Assembly: GCA_033239525.1 (NCBI GenBank)
Contig: BSYO01000015.1
Span: forward strand, 18,103,713 to 18,167,712
Origin: Nepenthes gracilis
Taxonomy: Eukaryota; Streptophyta; Magnoliopsida; Caryophyllales; Nepenthaceae
Length of the DNA: 64,000 nucleotides
Direction of reading: 5' to 3'
The translations under genes and the position numbers were made by a program. Of this stretch, positions 11,479 through 23,353 are shown piece after piece (position 1 is the first letter of the stretch; the number at the start of each line of letters is the position of its first letter). A model generated the notes under the pieces. It made no database searches, had not been told where the DNA came from, and saw only the letters and a list, made by a program, of their open reading frames with translations.

Positions 11479-12504
11479 TGATAAGATTTGGGCCAATCCA
11501 ACTCGAGGCCCACAAAAAAGTCACTCAGTCGAGAGGATTTTCCACATAGCGTGTGGACTAACCGACACCGGCCAAACAAACATAACTCAGAACAGGGCAC
11601 AACATTGCCCAGAAATTCTAACCCAATATATTTATAAAAGTCCACACCAAAGGTCCTACATTGCTTAAATAAGAGCCCTTCTGCGAATTACATTATAAAA
11701 TTAGTTACTGTAGCAAACTCCCTCAAGCTTCGAAAGGCTTAGCAAATTTACAATCGTCGCAGAAGCTCCATCCCAAAGATTTGGGTCTCCACACCAGGAG
11801 CGCCATGCTCCTCCCTTTCGGGGAAAAACTTGATCCTCTTCTCCCTCCTAGGGAGGAGGCACCTCCCAATGAGGGGCCTTGTCTTTTTTCGAGAGCTCTT
11901 TAATCAAGGAGCCCCCATTCCAAGAGCTCTCCTTTCAAGTGTCATTCGTTTAGGGAGCCCTTTGTCTAGAAAGCGCTCCGTTCAAGAGCCATCTATCTAA
12001 TGAGTCATCTTTCCAAAAGCCCTTGTCCAGAAGCCCTCCGTCTAGTGAGCCTCCTTTCAGGAGCCCTCTTTCTTGGCACCCATTGGTTGGGCGTACCTCT
12101 AGAGTTTAGTCATCCGTCTTCATGAGCCACATCTCAATTGATCGCATCCTAGTGAGTTACTCATCAAGTGCAACATATCGAAACCCAATTCTCTATCACA
12201 CTAAGCCGCTCTCTGTTAAGCGCGTACAGGAACAGAATCCTTCTTTCACATTCTCGGTATACATGCAACTCTGCATTCTTATATCATATCATCTTTCTAT
12301 TTCTTTCGAAAGATTTTTTACTTGAATGTCGGAGGATAAATCAGGGAATCCGTCGCCCTAATTCTCTAACCTCTTATTTATAATTTTTGGCACGCAAGTT
12401 TCAGATTAGTAGCGATGGATATTAGACATGTTCAATTCGACCCGTAGTAAAAAATTGAATGATTTCCTAATCCGTATTATAACCAAATAACTAGGGATGT
12501 ATAG
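11479..12504 (+). mobile_element. Solo LTR of Tat-like Ty3 element
   Basis: Starts TGATAAGATTTGGG, contains the GAGCCCTCCGTCTAG-like short tandem repeats of the 2181 LTR, has the shared tail motif at 12322 and ends near GATGTATAG. Length 1.03 kb. No target duplication is evident, so the exact ends are approximate. Confidence 0.65.
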
Positions 12505-12779
12505 TAACAAAACTATTAAAATTTTAGGCAAATGACTTCTAGGAACATACATATGAGAATAATATTTTTGACTAATAATATATCAATTTAAAGAAGAAAA
12601 AAAAGAAAGAGTTGTAGGGTTGGACATTTCTAACCTCATCGTTAGCCTAATTTTATTGCCTGAATCAATACCCAAATTAAGAAATTTTTAAAAAAAAAGT
12701 AATCTGTTTTTAGCAGCATTAAAAGAAGAGAAAGTGGACAGTGTCTAATCCAAGCCCCAAAAGGCATAAAGTGGGTCCG
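12505..12779. other. Intergenic, no gene seen
   Basis: AT-rich lead-in to the GC-rich island that follows. Nothing else recognised. Confidence 0.5.
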
Positions 12780-13190
12780 TCACGTGAGCCCGCCTGGCCC
12801 ACTTTGCTGACACAAATACCCCTACTCCTGTGATATCCGACATCATCTTTTTAGTCTTTTTGACCCCAAAAAATATACTCCATTACCCCACCACTGAGCA
12901 CGCAATCGCACGTGCGTTGTCCTCCACACACGCGTGTGGACTTTGACTGCCACTCGAGTGTTGGACGGCCCGGATTGCGTCATAGGCACGGATGAGATCC
13001 CGTCCGAGGCATCGGAGGGAATCTCGAGGGCACCTAGTGGGCTGGACCCACTTTGCCCAAAAGGCCGACACATGAATGCCAAGTTGTCGGTTCCGGCGAA
13101 AGTCCTGGGCCTTCTGATGCCCGATCCGACCGCACCGGCAAACGGACACGTGGCGACAGGGCAGTGTCCTGTTTGTGAAAGACCAAGATG
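12780..13190. promoter_or_regulatory. GC-rich island with three CACGTG G-boxes
   Basis: An isolated ~400-bp CpG-containing block in AT-rich DNA. CACGTG palindromes occur at 12781-12786, 12909-12914 and 13147-13152, with a near relative ACACGCGTGT at about 12928. G-boxes bind bZIP and bHLH factors in plants. No adjacent gene is visible, and overlapping ORFs on both strands (12843-13233) look like by-products of high GC. It could be an orphaned promoter or part of an unrecognised element. Confidence 0.35.
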
Positions 13191-13791
13191 GGTATTAGAA
13201 ACACTCTTTATATTATTTAAAAATATATTTTAAAATAACCATAAAAATTTATCTGAAGATTTATTAAAGAATATGTGGGTCACACGGGCCCACTGATTGG
13301 GCGTTGAAGTGCTCTCGGGGTAGAGGGCTTATTACCCAAATGTCATATCATCACTCTAATCGTTACTATTTTTTTATTCTATTAGAAATCTTAATCATTA
13401 ATAAAATATATATAAGTATATTTAGATATTTAAATAACAATTAGATTAGGTAATTGGTTTTGACAATTGGATTTTGAAAAGTTTTGCAGATGGAAAAATA
13501 ATCAACAAAAATACGTTGATTTTAAGACTATAGAAAGTAGGTTAAATAGGGCAAACTTAATATGGTTTATAAGAAAATTTATAGATAAAAAATAATTGAT
13601 AAGAAAAATATGTTGATTACTTTTTTTTTTAATGTAAGCATACTTGGATAAAAAGTAATACTATTAGTGGACCTTTTTTTCCTTAAAAATCCTCAAAAAA
13701 TATTTTTAAAAATTATTTATTCAATCTTATCATATACTTACCATCTACTTATCTTTATATATATAAATTAATATATATGGATAAATAAGAT
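13191..13791. other. Intergenic AT-rich region, no gene seen
   Basis: AT-rich sequence between the GC island and a reverse LTR. No gene or bounded repeat recognised. Confidence 0.5.
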
Positions 13792-14857
13792 TGATACATC
13801 AATAATATCTGGGTTATGGTATTAATTAGGGAGCCATTCGATCTTTCACTGCGTCGAGTTAGAGGGGATCAGTCTTCATCTCTATTAACCTGAAGTATGT
13901 GTACCATAAATTATAAATAAGAGGTTAGAGGATTGGTGATCTCACTCACCAATTTATCTTCTAACGTACAAGTCAATAATCTTTCTTAAGAAGGTAGACA
14001 TGTAAAGAGAACATAAAAGAATGTAGGGTTGTATGTATGTAGGGGATGTGAGAGGAATACTAGGTTCCTATAGTGCGCTCAGCAAAGAGCGGTCTAGAGA
14101 GATGGATGTTTGGGCTCCTACTTGATTGCACATGTTTGGTGGCTCACTAATGTTATACTTATGAAGTGGCTCACTGGGGATATACTTGTAGAATGCCTTA
14201 TTAGAGGTGTAATTGTAGAGTGGCTAATTTTGGATGCAAAAGGAAGAGGTTGTATCTAATGAGAGCTTGGTTCCCCCTTCACACTCTTGGGGGCCAATGA
14301 TTATTCCCTTGGCCAAAGAAGATCTTGAGGGTTTGAGTAGTACTCTTTGATGTTGCTTCAGTTGGAACCCCTCCGCCTTGTAATGGTGAGGGGGCATTTA
14401 TAATGCTTCATGGAACAGAATTTGGCACGAAGATCCGCGATAGGTGTCCCTTCTCGGTTCACTGGCTACTGGTGTATGACAGGAGCTTCCTTCGTCAGGC
14501 GTTGCTTTATTTTGGGTTGGAGGCTGTGCGCAGTCCCCATAACCTAGTTGTCAGAAGGCTTTTGGTGGCTAAGAGTATGCGTGTTTTCTGACCGCCGCAA
14601 GTGTATACTCTTATTGATCTATTGGCTATCTGGTCGAGGGCTTTCTTGATTAGTCTGTCTAACTGTATGCCGTTTGGGCCGCTAACGCTTGTCCCTTTGA
14701 CCAATTGTTTCACGGGCTTTATCTTAGTTGTTATAATGGCGTTTGGGTTGGATCAGATTGATCTCTTTCACGAGACTTCGTTCAATACCTGTTAGGCCCC
14801 TTGTTATGATGATGATTGGGTTTAGGATTGGACCAACCCATGGTATTATCGGATCCA
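13792..14857 (-). mobile_element. Solo LTR of Tat-like Ty3 element (minus strand)
   Basis: Reverse-complement copy of the LTR type: the shared tail motif is at 13961-13971 (read on -), and 19 bases separate the inferred end at 13792 from the conserved GGGTT block, exactly as in the LTR at 2181. It ends near GGATCCA. No 5-bp target duplication was found. ORFs at 14403-14795 lie inside and are not genes. Confidence 0.6.
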
Positions 14858-15835
14858 TAAAAAATATTATATTATTAAATAATATTTTATGATATTATTT
14901 TATGAAGTTATGAGATAGTTTTAAAATATAATTAAATGAATGGGTTACCCCAGCTGCTGTGTCTGTTTCTTCCAGACGTACAACAAATTTGGACCTCGGG
15001 CCCCGTAACTTATAATAATTTTCCTCAGGTCCCTATCACATTTGTATCGAACCCTATCTGTCTCCATTTTGGCGGGAATTCAGACTTTCCACATTCATTT
15101 CGCCCACATTTAATAAATTTAATTTCGAGACTGCCACTAGAGATATAACTAACCAAAGTAATCAGGCTTCAGGCGTCAATCCCACCGCAATGGCATTTAA
15201 CAAATATTCTTCAGAGATCCAGGCTGCTTTCACCGAAGGACCAGCCAAGTTGTTGGGCTAGGCCCATAATAAATAAAATAAGGGTCGGAAAGAGAATCTG
15301 TTTTCACAAATATCCATGGGCCATTCCATGATTAGAATAGGCCCACCATGGTCCCATTACTATTTTTTCTTTCGTTTTTTGAATCAAATTTAAAAATTAC
15401 ATCACTCATCAAGTTGATTTAAATCCATTGATTCGACTTATAGATATAATTGGAGGCCCAGAATTAATAAGTGGGACCAACAAGAGTAACCCAATGGTGG
15501 CTTGATAGATTACAAAATAGGAAAAAAAGTTTACTAAATAAATTTCAGCTGTAATCTGAATATTTTAAGCTAATTTGTTAGATATTGGGTCATTAAAACT
15601 TAATTATTTTTCTTATGTATTTTTCTTAATAAAAATCATGAAATTCTATGCAATTACATCCGCTCTTAAAATGGGATAATTTTATATAAAAATCTTAATA
15701 ATTTTATTTTAAATAGCTTGTACTTATTATTGTTCTCGTTTTTAAGGGACATGAAAATAGCCAATGATTCTGTTGCCAGGCTTAAGATAGCGTATAAAAA
15801 GACGCAAAATTAAATAAAAGAGGCTCCCTTAGAGA
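14858..15835. other. Intergenic, no gene seen
   Basis: AT-rich, with mixed-composition stretches at 14936-15260. No reading frame or element ends that I can support. Confidence 0.45.
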
Positions 15836-15839
15836 GATT

Positions 15840-16960
15840 CATACATGAGCAGTTTAAAGGCGAGGCAAGGCAGGAGGTCTCTTGTCACCCGAGCGGTCGG
15901 GGAGGAAGAATCTCTCGAGGCAGGAGGACCCAGAGGACTGTAAGGGTTCTTTCCCAAGCACCGTGAGCTTGCAAGGGAGACTCACGAGAAGAAATGGTCC
16001 GAGAATCCGCCCCGTCCGTGACTCCTGGAATGCCAATCGACTTATTTCGACGGTTTCCAAGGAAGCCTATGCTTTTTTCGCTTAATCGCATCAGCAATGG
16101 AGATTTCGAAGAGACAAACAAAGCGAAGATATCCAAATCCCGCACCCGACACGCGCAGAGGCTAGTTTTAGCCGCGCCTGATTGTTCGCATGCCAATTCC
16201 ACACGTCACCGCATTAAAGGAAGGGTGGTCCACCCTCAACCGTTTTCGGATGGGACGACACGTGTCGGCCTCCCCCAACCCGGCCTTCCACTATAAATAT
16301 GCAACAAGACCTCCTTTCCAAGGGAGAGACCAAGTAAAAAGAAACACGAGAAGCTTTCCGATTGGCTACTTTAACTCCCAAAGCTTCAAGAGGCTGCCAC
16401 CTCCTTCTCCACGCCTAACTCCTCAAAGAGGTGGAAGAAGGCTCCCGAGAGCGTAGCTTACTTAGGGAGATAAACACAAAACGAGAGATATGGGAAGGGA
16501 ATAACGCCCTCACAATCGTTCTGTAAAATCTCGGCCCTATATAGTGAAGTTTCATGTTTCCCGAGCCTGCAGCTTTTTCCTCCCATTTAAGAGGAGGTTT
16601 TCATTTAAAACATCCGTTCGAGAGAAGAAAGAAGAAGAAGAGGAGAAGCCTCGCTTCAATCGTGATCCAACACGCCATTCACTCGTGTTCAGGTTAACCA
16701 CGGATCTTGTTTTGGGTGAACGTCGGGGTCCAACGCCTTATCAACCTTGGCCTGTCCCGAGAGATCCAATGGTCGTCAACCTCCCGCATCTCTCTGCCAT
16801 TAGAGTCATCCTACTGGTAAAATCACTTGAAATTCGCGACCTCCTCCTCCAAAGAATCCTTTGCCATACTGGGCCCCCCCGTGGAACCAGGACGCAAATG
16901 ATTCCAATTTGTAAAACTAAAATGTCCCGATCAAAGCTCAAGGACCCTTACGATTCAAGT
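15840..16960 (+). mobile_element. GC-rich LTR-like block with TATA box (unassigned)
   Basis: About 1.1 kb of GC-richer sequence stands out from its AT-rich surroundings. A strong TATA-type motif (CTATAAATATGC, about 16292) and a second TATATAGTG near 16538 lie inside, as in an LTR U3/R region or a lost gene's promoter. It lacks the shared tail motif of the other LTRs, so it is a different family if it is an LTR. ORFs at 15854-16972 on both strands show no recognisable protein. Confidence 0.3.
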
Positions 16961-17790
16961 TTAGTATTTTGAACTTGGGTCAAAATTTCTTGTATTGAAT
17001 GGAAAGGTAAGGTAACTTAGAGACCCATTCATAGATATTCAAATTTGCTTTGTTTTTGACAAATCAAATTTAGATCCTCTTTTTATTTCTCATAGAGGCA
17101 ATGGGTGCAAAAGGAAAATTTCAAATCCGATCCGTATTAAACATATAATCTATCTCTAGTACAAGAAACAAAAACACTAATATATTAAATAATATGTCAA
17201 AGTAAATGGATTGACACAGTTACAAGTAAAATATCCCAATACAATATTTAGGCCGAGTTAATGTATTTATAAAGTAAATTTAGATTTTAAATTTAGACTA
17301 GATTAACATCAAGAAAACTTAATATTATAATACAATAGAAAAAAAAAATAATATTAGTAATTCATCAATGTAGATAGCATCAAACCATAAAAAATAAGGA
17401 CTAAGGTAATTAGAAAAAAAAGATGACAAGTTAATTGCATCAAAAAGAATAATAAAAGACAAGGCTTTAATGGCCCCACAACAACATGGATGATTAACTA
17501 TAATATTAAGGACACCATATTTATTTGGGGACATCACATTTTTCAATAATTTTGCATCCAAAATTATCATTGATCAAGTTGTATCCAAAATTATCTATTG
17601 TAAATATTACTTCAAATTTCCATAATCCTTCCAATATTTATGCTTAATATGTCTATAATGTATTTTTTAGGTGCCTAATTTAATATAAATTTATTATTAT
17701 TTAACTTATATAAAAATTAATAAATAAATTAAATATTATATTAAATCATATAATTAAAATGGGTACTTTAAATGTGAGCAAATATTATTT
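16961..17790. other. Intergenic AT-rich region upstream of host gene 1
   Basis: AT-rich with long A runs. The minus-strand ORF at 17325-17570 is low-complexity and unsupported. Confidence 0.5.
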
Positions 17791-17798
17791 TTGGTACG

Positions 17799-17820
17799 AT
17801 TTATATAATATATTTATTTG
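17799..17820 (+). promoter_or_regulatory. TATA-like element upstream of host gene 1
   Basis: TTTATATAATATATTTATTTG lies about 330 bp before the ATG at 18141 and is followed by a pyrimidine-rich GC-rich leader (17866-18060) typical of plant 5' UTRs. Positional evidence only. Confidence 0.35.
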
Positions 17821-18140
17821 TATAAATTCATCACTTGCCCGTCCAAATCGTAAAGTCCGACCCTTTTTCGACCTCCAGTCCTCTCTCGGTACTTCACATC
17901 TCAGCGGCCGGCCGCCCGTCTCTCGCCGCTCCCGGATACTTGAGCAGCTGAGCTCCGGGCGGTAGGTTTAACTCTCCGGACACTATCCTCTGCTAAAGCA
18001 CTATACCTGGGTTCGCTCCCTTCTCCCCAAGGGAAAAAAAGAAAAGCAAAAAACTGACAATAGTTCCGCGGGAGTAATATCCCTGAGTGCAAGAGCAAAC
18101 AAATTTCAAACCTAGTCTCTCACCCTCAGTCTCACCGAAA

Positions 18141-21100
18141 ATGGGTGAACAAGAGAGCTGGGCTTTTCAACCAATCATGTCTCCTCCCCTGAATTCCGGA
18201 AGAGAAGAACACTGGAGGCACTTTGATAACTCTGCGAATGCTGTCTCATTTGGGTTCGTTGCCACCGCCATTCTCATTTCTATGTTCCTTGTCATGGCCA
18301 TTTTCGAGCGTTTCCTCAGACCCAACTCGCCTGGGATGCCTTCCTCCGGTGGACAAAGCTCTGGCGACCTTGAGTCCCAGATGGGATTCAATGGAAAGCT
18401 TGGTTACCCATCTCCCAAGGTCAGTGTTTTAATGGCTTTATCCCCACGCATTCCCTCTTTCTCTTTTTCCATCTGTGTGACTCTGGTATCTGTTTTACCT
18501 CTGCTCTTTTCTTTTCTTCTTGTTTGTGTGTTTATCTTAGAAATTGCAACGTTTTACTGTTAGGAAAGAAAAGTATGTGCTATTGTTTTTTGTTGTACTT
18601 TTATTCCGAGTGTTGCTTTTGTTGTCGGTGCCGGTGTTGGAAATGCCGTTGCTCTCTTTTTGCTCTAGCCATGGCCGTCTTGATTCTTTCTTGGTTTTTT
18701 ATTTTAGCCTCTAGCGTTTTTTTTCCCCAGAAGAAAGTCTGGCATTACGCTTCTGTTTTACATTGCATTATTTTCCTTTGAACTTGTATTACTGGATTTC
18801 AAATCCCAGCATTTCTGGAGTTATTAATCTCCTTCAATTTCTTTAATTAGAGTTACAGATGCTTAGAACTTTTCCAAGAATATTGATTTGATGATTATTC
18901 CAGAAATTTTTCTCTCAGTTCACGCCTCTTATTATCTTGCATCTAAAATTATTCTTCGTCTTTATAACAAAAACCCCTCCCTGCTTCAGAATGTTTAAGA
19001 ATTTTGTGTTAAAGGGAAATTTTTTTTACCGCCATGCAAGATGTGTTTGCTACGTTATGCAAGGATTGTACTCATAGACTTGCAGTTTGTAGTTGTTTAA
19101 TAATTCATCGTAGTTTTCTCTGCTCTGAATGTTGCATATGCCAGAAGGTTTTACTCAAATTGGCATCAAAATCCAGGCATTATTTGCCTAAATTTATAGT
19201 ATATCTAATGCTGTATGCATATTGAACTTGCTTGCTTTCTCCTTTTCATGTGAACTAATAATGGAAAAGAAGAAGACTTAACCTCCCTTTTGCTTTAGTG
19301 GTTCAAACTACCTCTTTGGTTTCAGCATTTTCTTTTTCTCATTCACTGTCTTTGCTGACCATGATTGATGCCCTCTTTCTTTTTCTTTGGGTTGTATGTT
19401 GGGGATGAACACCAGGATGAATGGTCAATAAGAGACTCCCTGTAAATGTCCAGGCCCGATGCTCATGGCAGACCTATAAGAACCGTGAGATAATATTGGC
19501 TATGTCAAACTCCTGATCTTCCAAACTTCTGGAAGCTTCACGAGCACGTGTAGGTGCAGGGCACTTTTAGGACTTAATCACATGTATTGGACAGTATCTA
19601 GATCCAAAATGCTAAGTTATTTATCACTTGTCACCACATATTTATAAGGCACTATTACTTCTTTTCTATCCTCAATGTGAGACACCTCTTTCATCACCAC
19701 AACTTACACATGTTCGCAATATAGTGACCATTTTGTATCTTTCTTGTGTAGCTTTTCATTCTTGAAAATGCTTTTGCCAGTCTTTTCTTATGCTATCAGA
19801 TGCTTACCACCCTTTATTGCTCAATGAAATTCTAATTGGAATTCAAACATGTCTGCTTCATAGTCATTCTACCCTACAAAGTGCACATTACAAGAAGAGA
19901 AATTCACAACTAGTCGATAGTTATCAAAGAAAATAAACATGAAGAAGATGCATTTGGACAGGGGGATCTGTATGGAAATTCAGACAGCCTAATCACAGGC
20001 CTTTAAACCAGACCACGGTTAATTTTAAGCTTGAACATAGTTATGTTGACTGTTGGAGTATGTGGGGGTCGTGTTGATAAAGTGTCACACCTTGAAGAAG
20101 TAGGAGCTACAGTAGCTTATAAATGGGTGTTAGCTTATGACCGATTAGTTTAGGCTTTTTTGGGGTCTGGATGGTATCCAATCAATATGGATAAACCTCA
20201 CGACGGTTACAAGAGTGTTCCATGTCTACGTGTGCTCATAAAGCTCGGGATTCTGGAGATTCCAAATTCCAAAAGTCAAGTGACATCTTGAAGTTCTGTA
20301 GTTCGATGAGGCTAGGAGTGTGCTACTGGCATGTGGTTAAGTGTTCGGCATGGCTAAGGTCCTTCCTCAGTTATTTTGCATCTATTTGAAGTGACTCACC
20401 TCGGCCCTTTAATGGGATCCCCTCAGCTGCACTTTTTTTACAAGGCGATGTGGTGTTAAGTCCAGCGTGGGCGTTGTACTTGTGTCTCACATGTATATGA
20501 ATCCGAGTTATTGCTGTGAAATAGTAACAATGACAAAGCCGGTGATGATAATGCATATAAAGGCTTGCAACTAATTTCCACAATTTCTCTTCTTCAGATC
20601 CAAGCTTTTGTCAAAGACACTCACATTTCAAAAGCTGGGTGTCCTTGATTTTGTGGGGAATTTTTTTTTTTTCAATGAGGAATGGTCCAGCCACTCATGT
20701 TTGGTCCAAAGGAGTGGGAGGACCATTTGTAAAACTTCCTGCCACTTTATATGGAACCAATGTGGCCCATCGGTTCCCTCAGTGCTTATATTCCTTTGGA
20801 TATTTTACCTTGGCAGTTTAGACAACTTGGATTATGACTGAATTCATCTTATAATCCTATTCAATCAATTTAACAGGATATAAATAGCCACCGTAGGTAA
20901 TGTAGGAGGACTGCAACAGCTTTCCTCAATGTCGGGGGCTTGTGCATCAGTCATCATCCTTTCTTCATTGGCAAGTTTTATTGCCTTCTTTAGAGCTTTT
21001 AATGCAGATCTGAAAATATCGCCCAAAACTTTATCTAAAATCAGTTTTTTTTTTGGAATTTCATTTCACGTGTCATATACTATACATTCCTGTCTTGTTA

Positions 21101-22363
21101 ATATCTTTCTTAGTCATCTGTCGGTATGCTCATCATCGTAAAATAGAATATAAAGACCCACCCTTTTACTTTTGTTTTTTTCCCCTTTTACTTTTGGTTT
21201 TTTCCCCTTTTTCTTTCTTTCACGTTACTTAGAAGCAGAAAGTAGAAGAAAGAAAAATAATGAATATTTAAATGAAGGTAAAAGTAAGCACTTTCCTCTT
21301 TTAACAGTGCTGCAAATATGCATTTTTCTGTGGTAGATATCTACCACTAATCTTTCGAAGAGGTGTTTTCTATTTTGCGTTAGATTGGCTAAATCTTTGG
21401 TTATCGTAGAACTCTACCACTAATCTTTCCAAGCGGCATTTCTTACTCTTTGATAAAGCTGAATGCCCGATGATTTAACAAGGACATGAATTTTATTTAT
21501 TTCTTTAATCTATGTTAGGCTTGATTGACATGTTATGAGTTGTTGTTCGTGTGCTTTTTGTATGCCATGCGATATTTGGGTTTTCTTATTCTTGGGATTT
21601 CTTTCTCATTGGAGTTTCATTATGTCATTATTAGGATCACCTTGTGTTTTCTATTTAAGGACCTATGTATTGATGTAGGATATTAGCTTTTAGTTTATTG
21701 TGTTCTGTGCTGGTTAGGACGACAGTAATCTCCTTGTCTAATTTGAGTTTTCATATTGTCGAGTGCGAAAACTATTCTTGGGCTATTTCCTAAATGCCAT
21801 AGCTTTCATATGAGCAGTTCTTCGACATAAATGAATAATCCAGTATAATTAGCTAAACAAGACCTCTCTTCTGAAATGTAATTAATCTCTTTTTTTGATG
21901 TAATCCATTAATTAGTAAGTTGTCTTGCACTAAGAATTCCTCCCTCGGTAAATTGTGACCGATGCTGTACCCACGGTGAACCTGCAGCCATGGTTGCAGC
22001 GTTTCACGCTAGTAGCGTATTTCTGTATGTAGACCTTTTCTGCATACCAGCTTTCTTTAATATAATAATTATATGAAGAATGCTAATTGTTCTCTTTTAC
22101 GTGTAACAATTGACAATGATAAATGGCAGTTTCGGTTCGTTTTTTTTTTCATCTTTCTTGTGTGTTATTGTCAGATGACTGTTTACTCCAAGGAGGTTTC
22201 AGTGTTGATGCCCGGAGAGAATGTTCCGACGTTCATTGCACAGCCAGCTCCGGTGTCCTGCCCTCTCGATCGCATCCCGTGGTCTCTCCATCGGCATAAT
22301 TCGCCTTCAAATCCCGTCGGGAACTCCAACATGGATTCCAACCCTACCGGAGGTCCAACGTGA
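18141..22363 (+). CDS. Small single-pass membrane protein, unknown function (2 exons, 155 aa)
   Basis: Exon 1 is 18141-18419 (93 codons) and ends at a GT donor (18420). Exon 2 is 22175-22363 and follows a TCAG acceptor (22171-22174), in phase 0. The protein starts MGEQESWAF. A hydrophobic helix spans about residues 35-57 (SFGFVATAILISMFLVMAIF) and ends in basic residues. A Gly/Ser/Pro-rich stretch follows. Exon 2 encodes MTVYSKEVSVLMPGENVPTF (94-113) and a Pro/Asn-rich tail. I recognise this VSVLMPG..VPTFIA..APVPCP style of C-terminus from uncharacterised plant membrane proteins but cannot name a function. The ATG at 18141 is chosen because the upstream in-frame extension has only a GTG start. 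The 3.76-kb intron is long for such a gene. A broken copy of exon 2 lies at 28320. Confidence 0.8.
18420..22174 (+). other. Intron of host gene 1
   Basis: GT...AG intron with T-rich sequence throughout. ORFs at 18524-21141 are short, T-rich and unsupported. The last ~940 bp (from 21233) also belong to the duplicated segment repeated at 27355. I see no further exon, though a short one could be missed. Confidence 0.65.
20044..20560 (+). mobile_element. Possible LTR- or TRIM-like insertion in the intron
   Basis: A patch of balanced composition in the T-rich intron starts TGTTGACTGTTGGAG. It has a GTGTCACACCTTGAAGAAGT phrase like the TCCCACATCGG-type boxes of plant LTRs, then a TATA-like CTTATAAATGGG at about 20115. 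Ends and target duplication are not resolved. It could be ordinary intron sequence. Confidence 0.25.
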
Positions 22364-23353
22364 ACGAAGGATCCGGGGATTGACGGTGTGGATTCTTATA
22401 AGTCCAAGTACAATATTCAGAAGCATCAGGACACCGTTTTTCTTGTGGTCCGGAACTGGGAATTTGGAAACTAAAAGGGTAATCCTTTCGTCTTATATAT
22501 ATTCGGAATTAGGGTCACTTTTCGGCCATCCTTCAGCCACGTATTTGACATAATATCCCATTTATTTGTGTGGGACTACCGGTATGAATGGAGGAATGTA
22601 AGTTGATACTTTATCTAAGAGTATATAAAGAGTATTTAAAGGATTGCTGGCCAAACACCATTTATATGTGTATGGTTTAGATTTGTGTTTGTAAGTTTTG
22701 GGTAAGAGATGGGCGGTCTCGCTTTGGGACGAAGGATGCCATTTGGATTGATGGCGAAGGATGTTTTGTCGCCTGAATTGTATTGGATATTTTGAGTGGA
22801 GGATGAAATGACAACGGTTCAAATGAGCATTGAGGATTCTTTTGTAAGGAAATTAAGGTAGGTAGAAAACATATAGATTTTTTTTTTTTTAAATAATTGT
22901 ATTTTAATAGGCATAATTTAAGGAAATTATCATTATTAAGTATTAATATGTTACGGATAGCTATATTTTAACTTATCAAGAGTTATATACAATGCTATAA
23001 GTAAATTGAGAAAAATCTTTTCAAATTTGACTTATTAATTTAATCATTTCAAAATTAGGTTTGAGTTTGACTCAGTGATTTAATGAGTTAAGCTCAAGCT
23101 TTGATCGGCCTAGCACGATCACATTTGCATAATTGGTTTGTTATAAACTTGCGTTTATAATTTGAATAAAAAATAATTTGATAAAATTAAAAGTTATTCT
23201 AAATTTGCCAACTCATTCACCATTTATTTCTAAAGTATTAATTTGATGAGTTGCCTAAGATATCTCTTTTATCAGGAGTGGTGGATTAGGTTTTTTTTTT
23301 TTTTTTTTTTTTTTTCCTATTGTTTTACATGTAAATTTATTATTACACCTGCT
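21233..23353 (+). repeat. Duplicated segment, copy A (intron end, exon 2, 3' flank of host gene 1)
   Basis: From GCAGAAAGTAGAAGAAAG to about ACACCT near 23353, this segment is repeated in direct orientation at 27355-29566. Copy A reads as uniform host sequence with an intact exon 2. A 27-nt T run lies near 23281-23307. Its right edge abuts GC-rich retroelement sequence abruptly. Confidence 0.85.

Noticed and set aside
12843..13233. Three overlapping ORFs in the GC island
   Set aside because: All frames are open because of GC content. No start context or domain supports any.
9468..14857. Clean target-site duplications for the LTRs at 9468, 11479 and 13792
   Set aside because: Five-base flanks do not match on either side with the inferred ends. 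Only the LTR at 2181 gave a perfect pair.
16544..16972. 142-codon plus-strand ORF in GC-rich block
   Set aside because: No recognisable domain, runs through low-complexity Lys/Glu and TATA-rich sequence, and overlaps other frames equally open.
18087..18563. Longer reading of host gene 1 exon 1 (158 codons, reading through the donor)
   Set aside because: The 5' extension has no ATG, and the 3' part after 18419 is T-rich intron. Splicing to 22175 keeps frame and gives a coherent protein.
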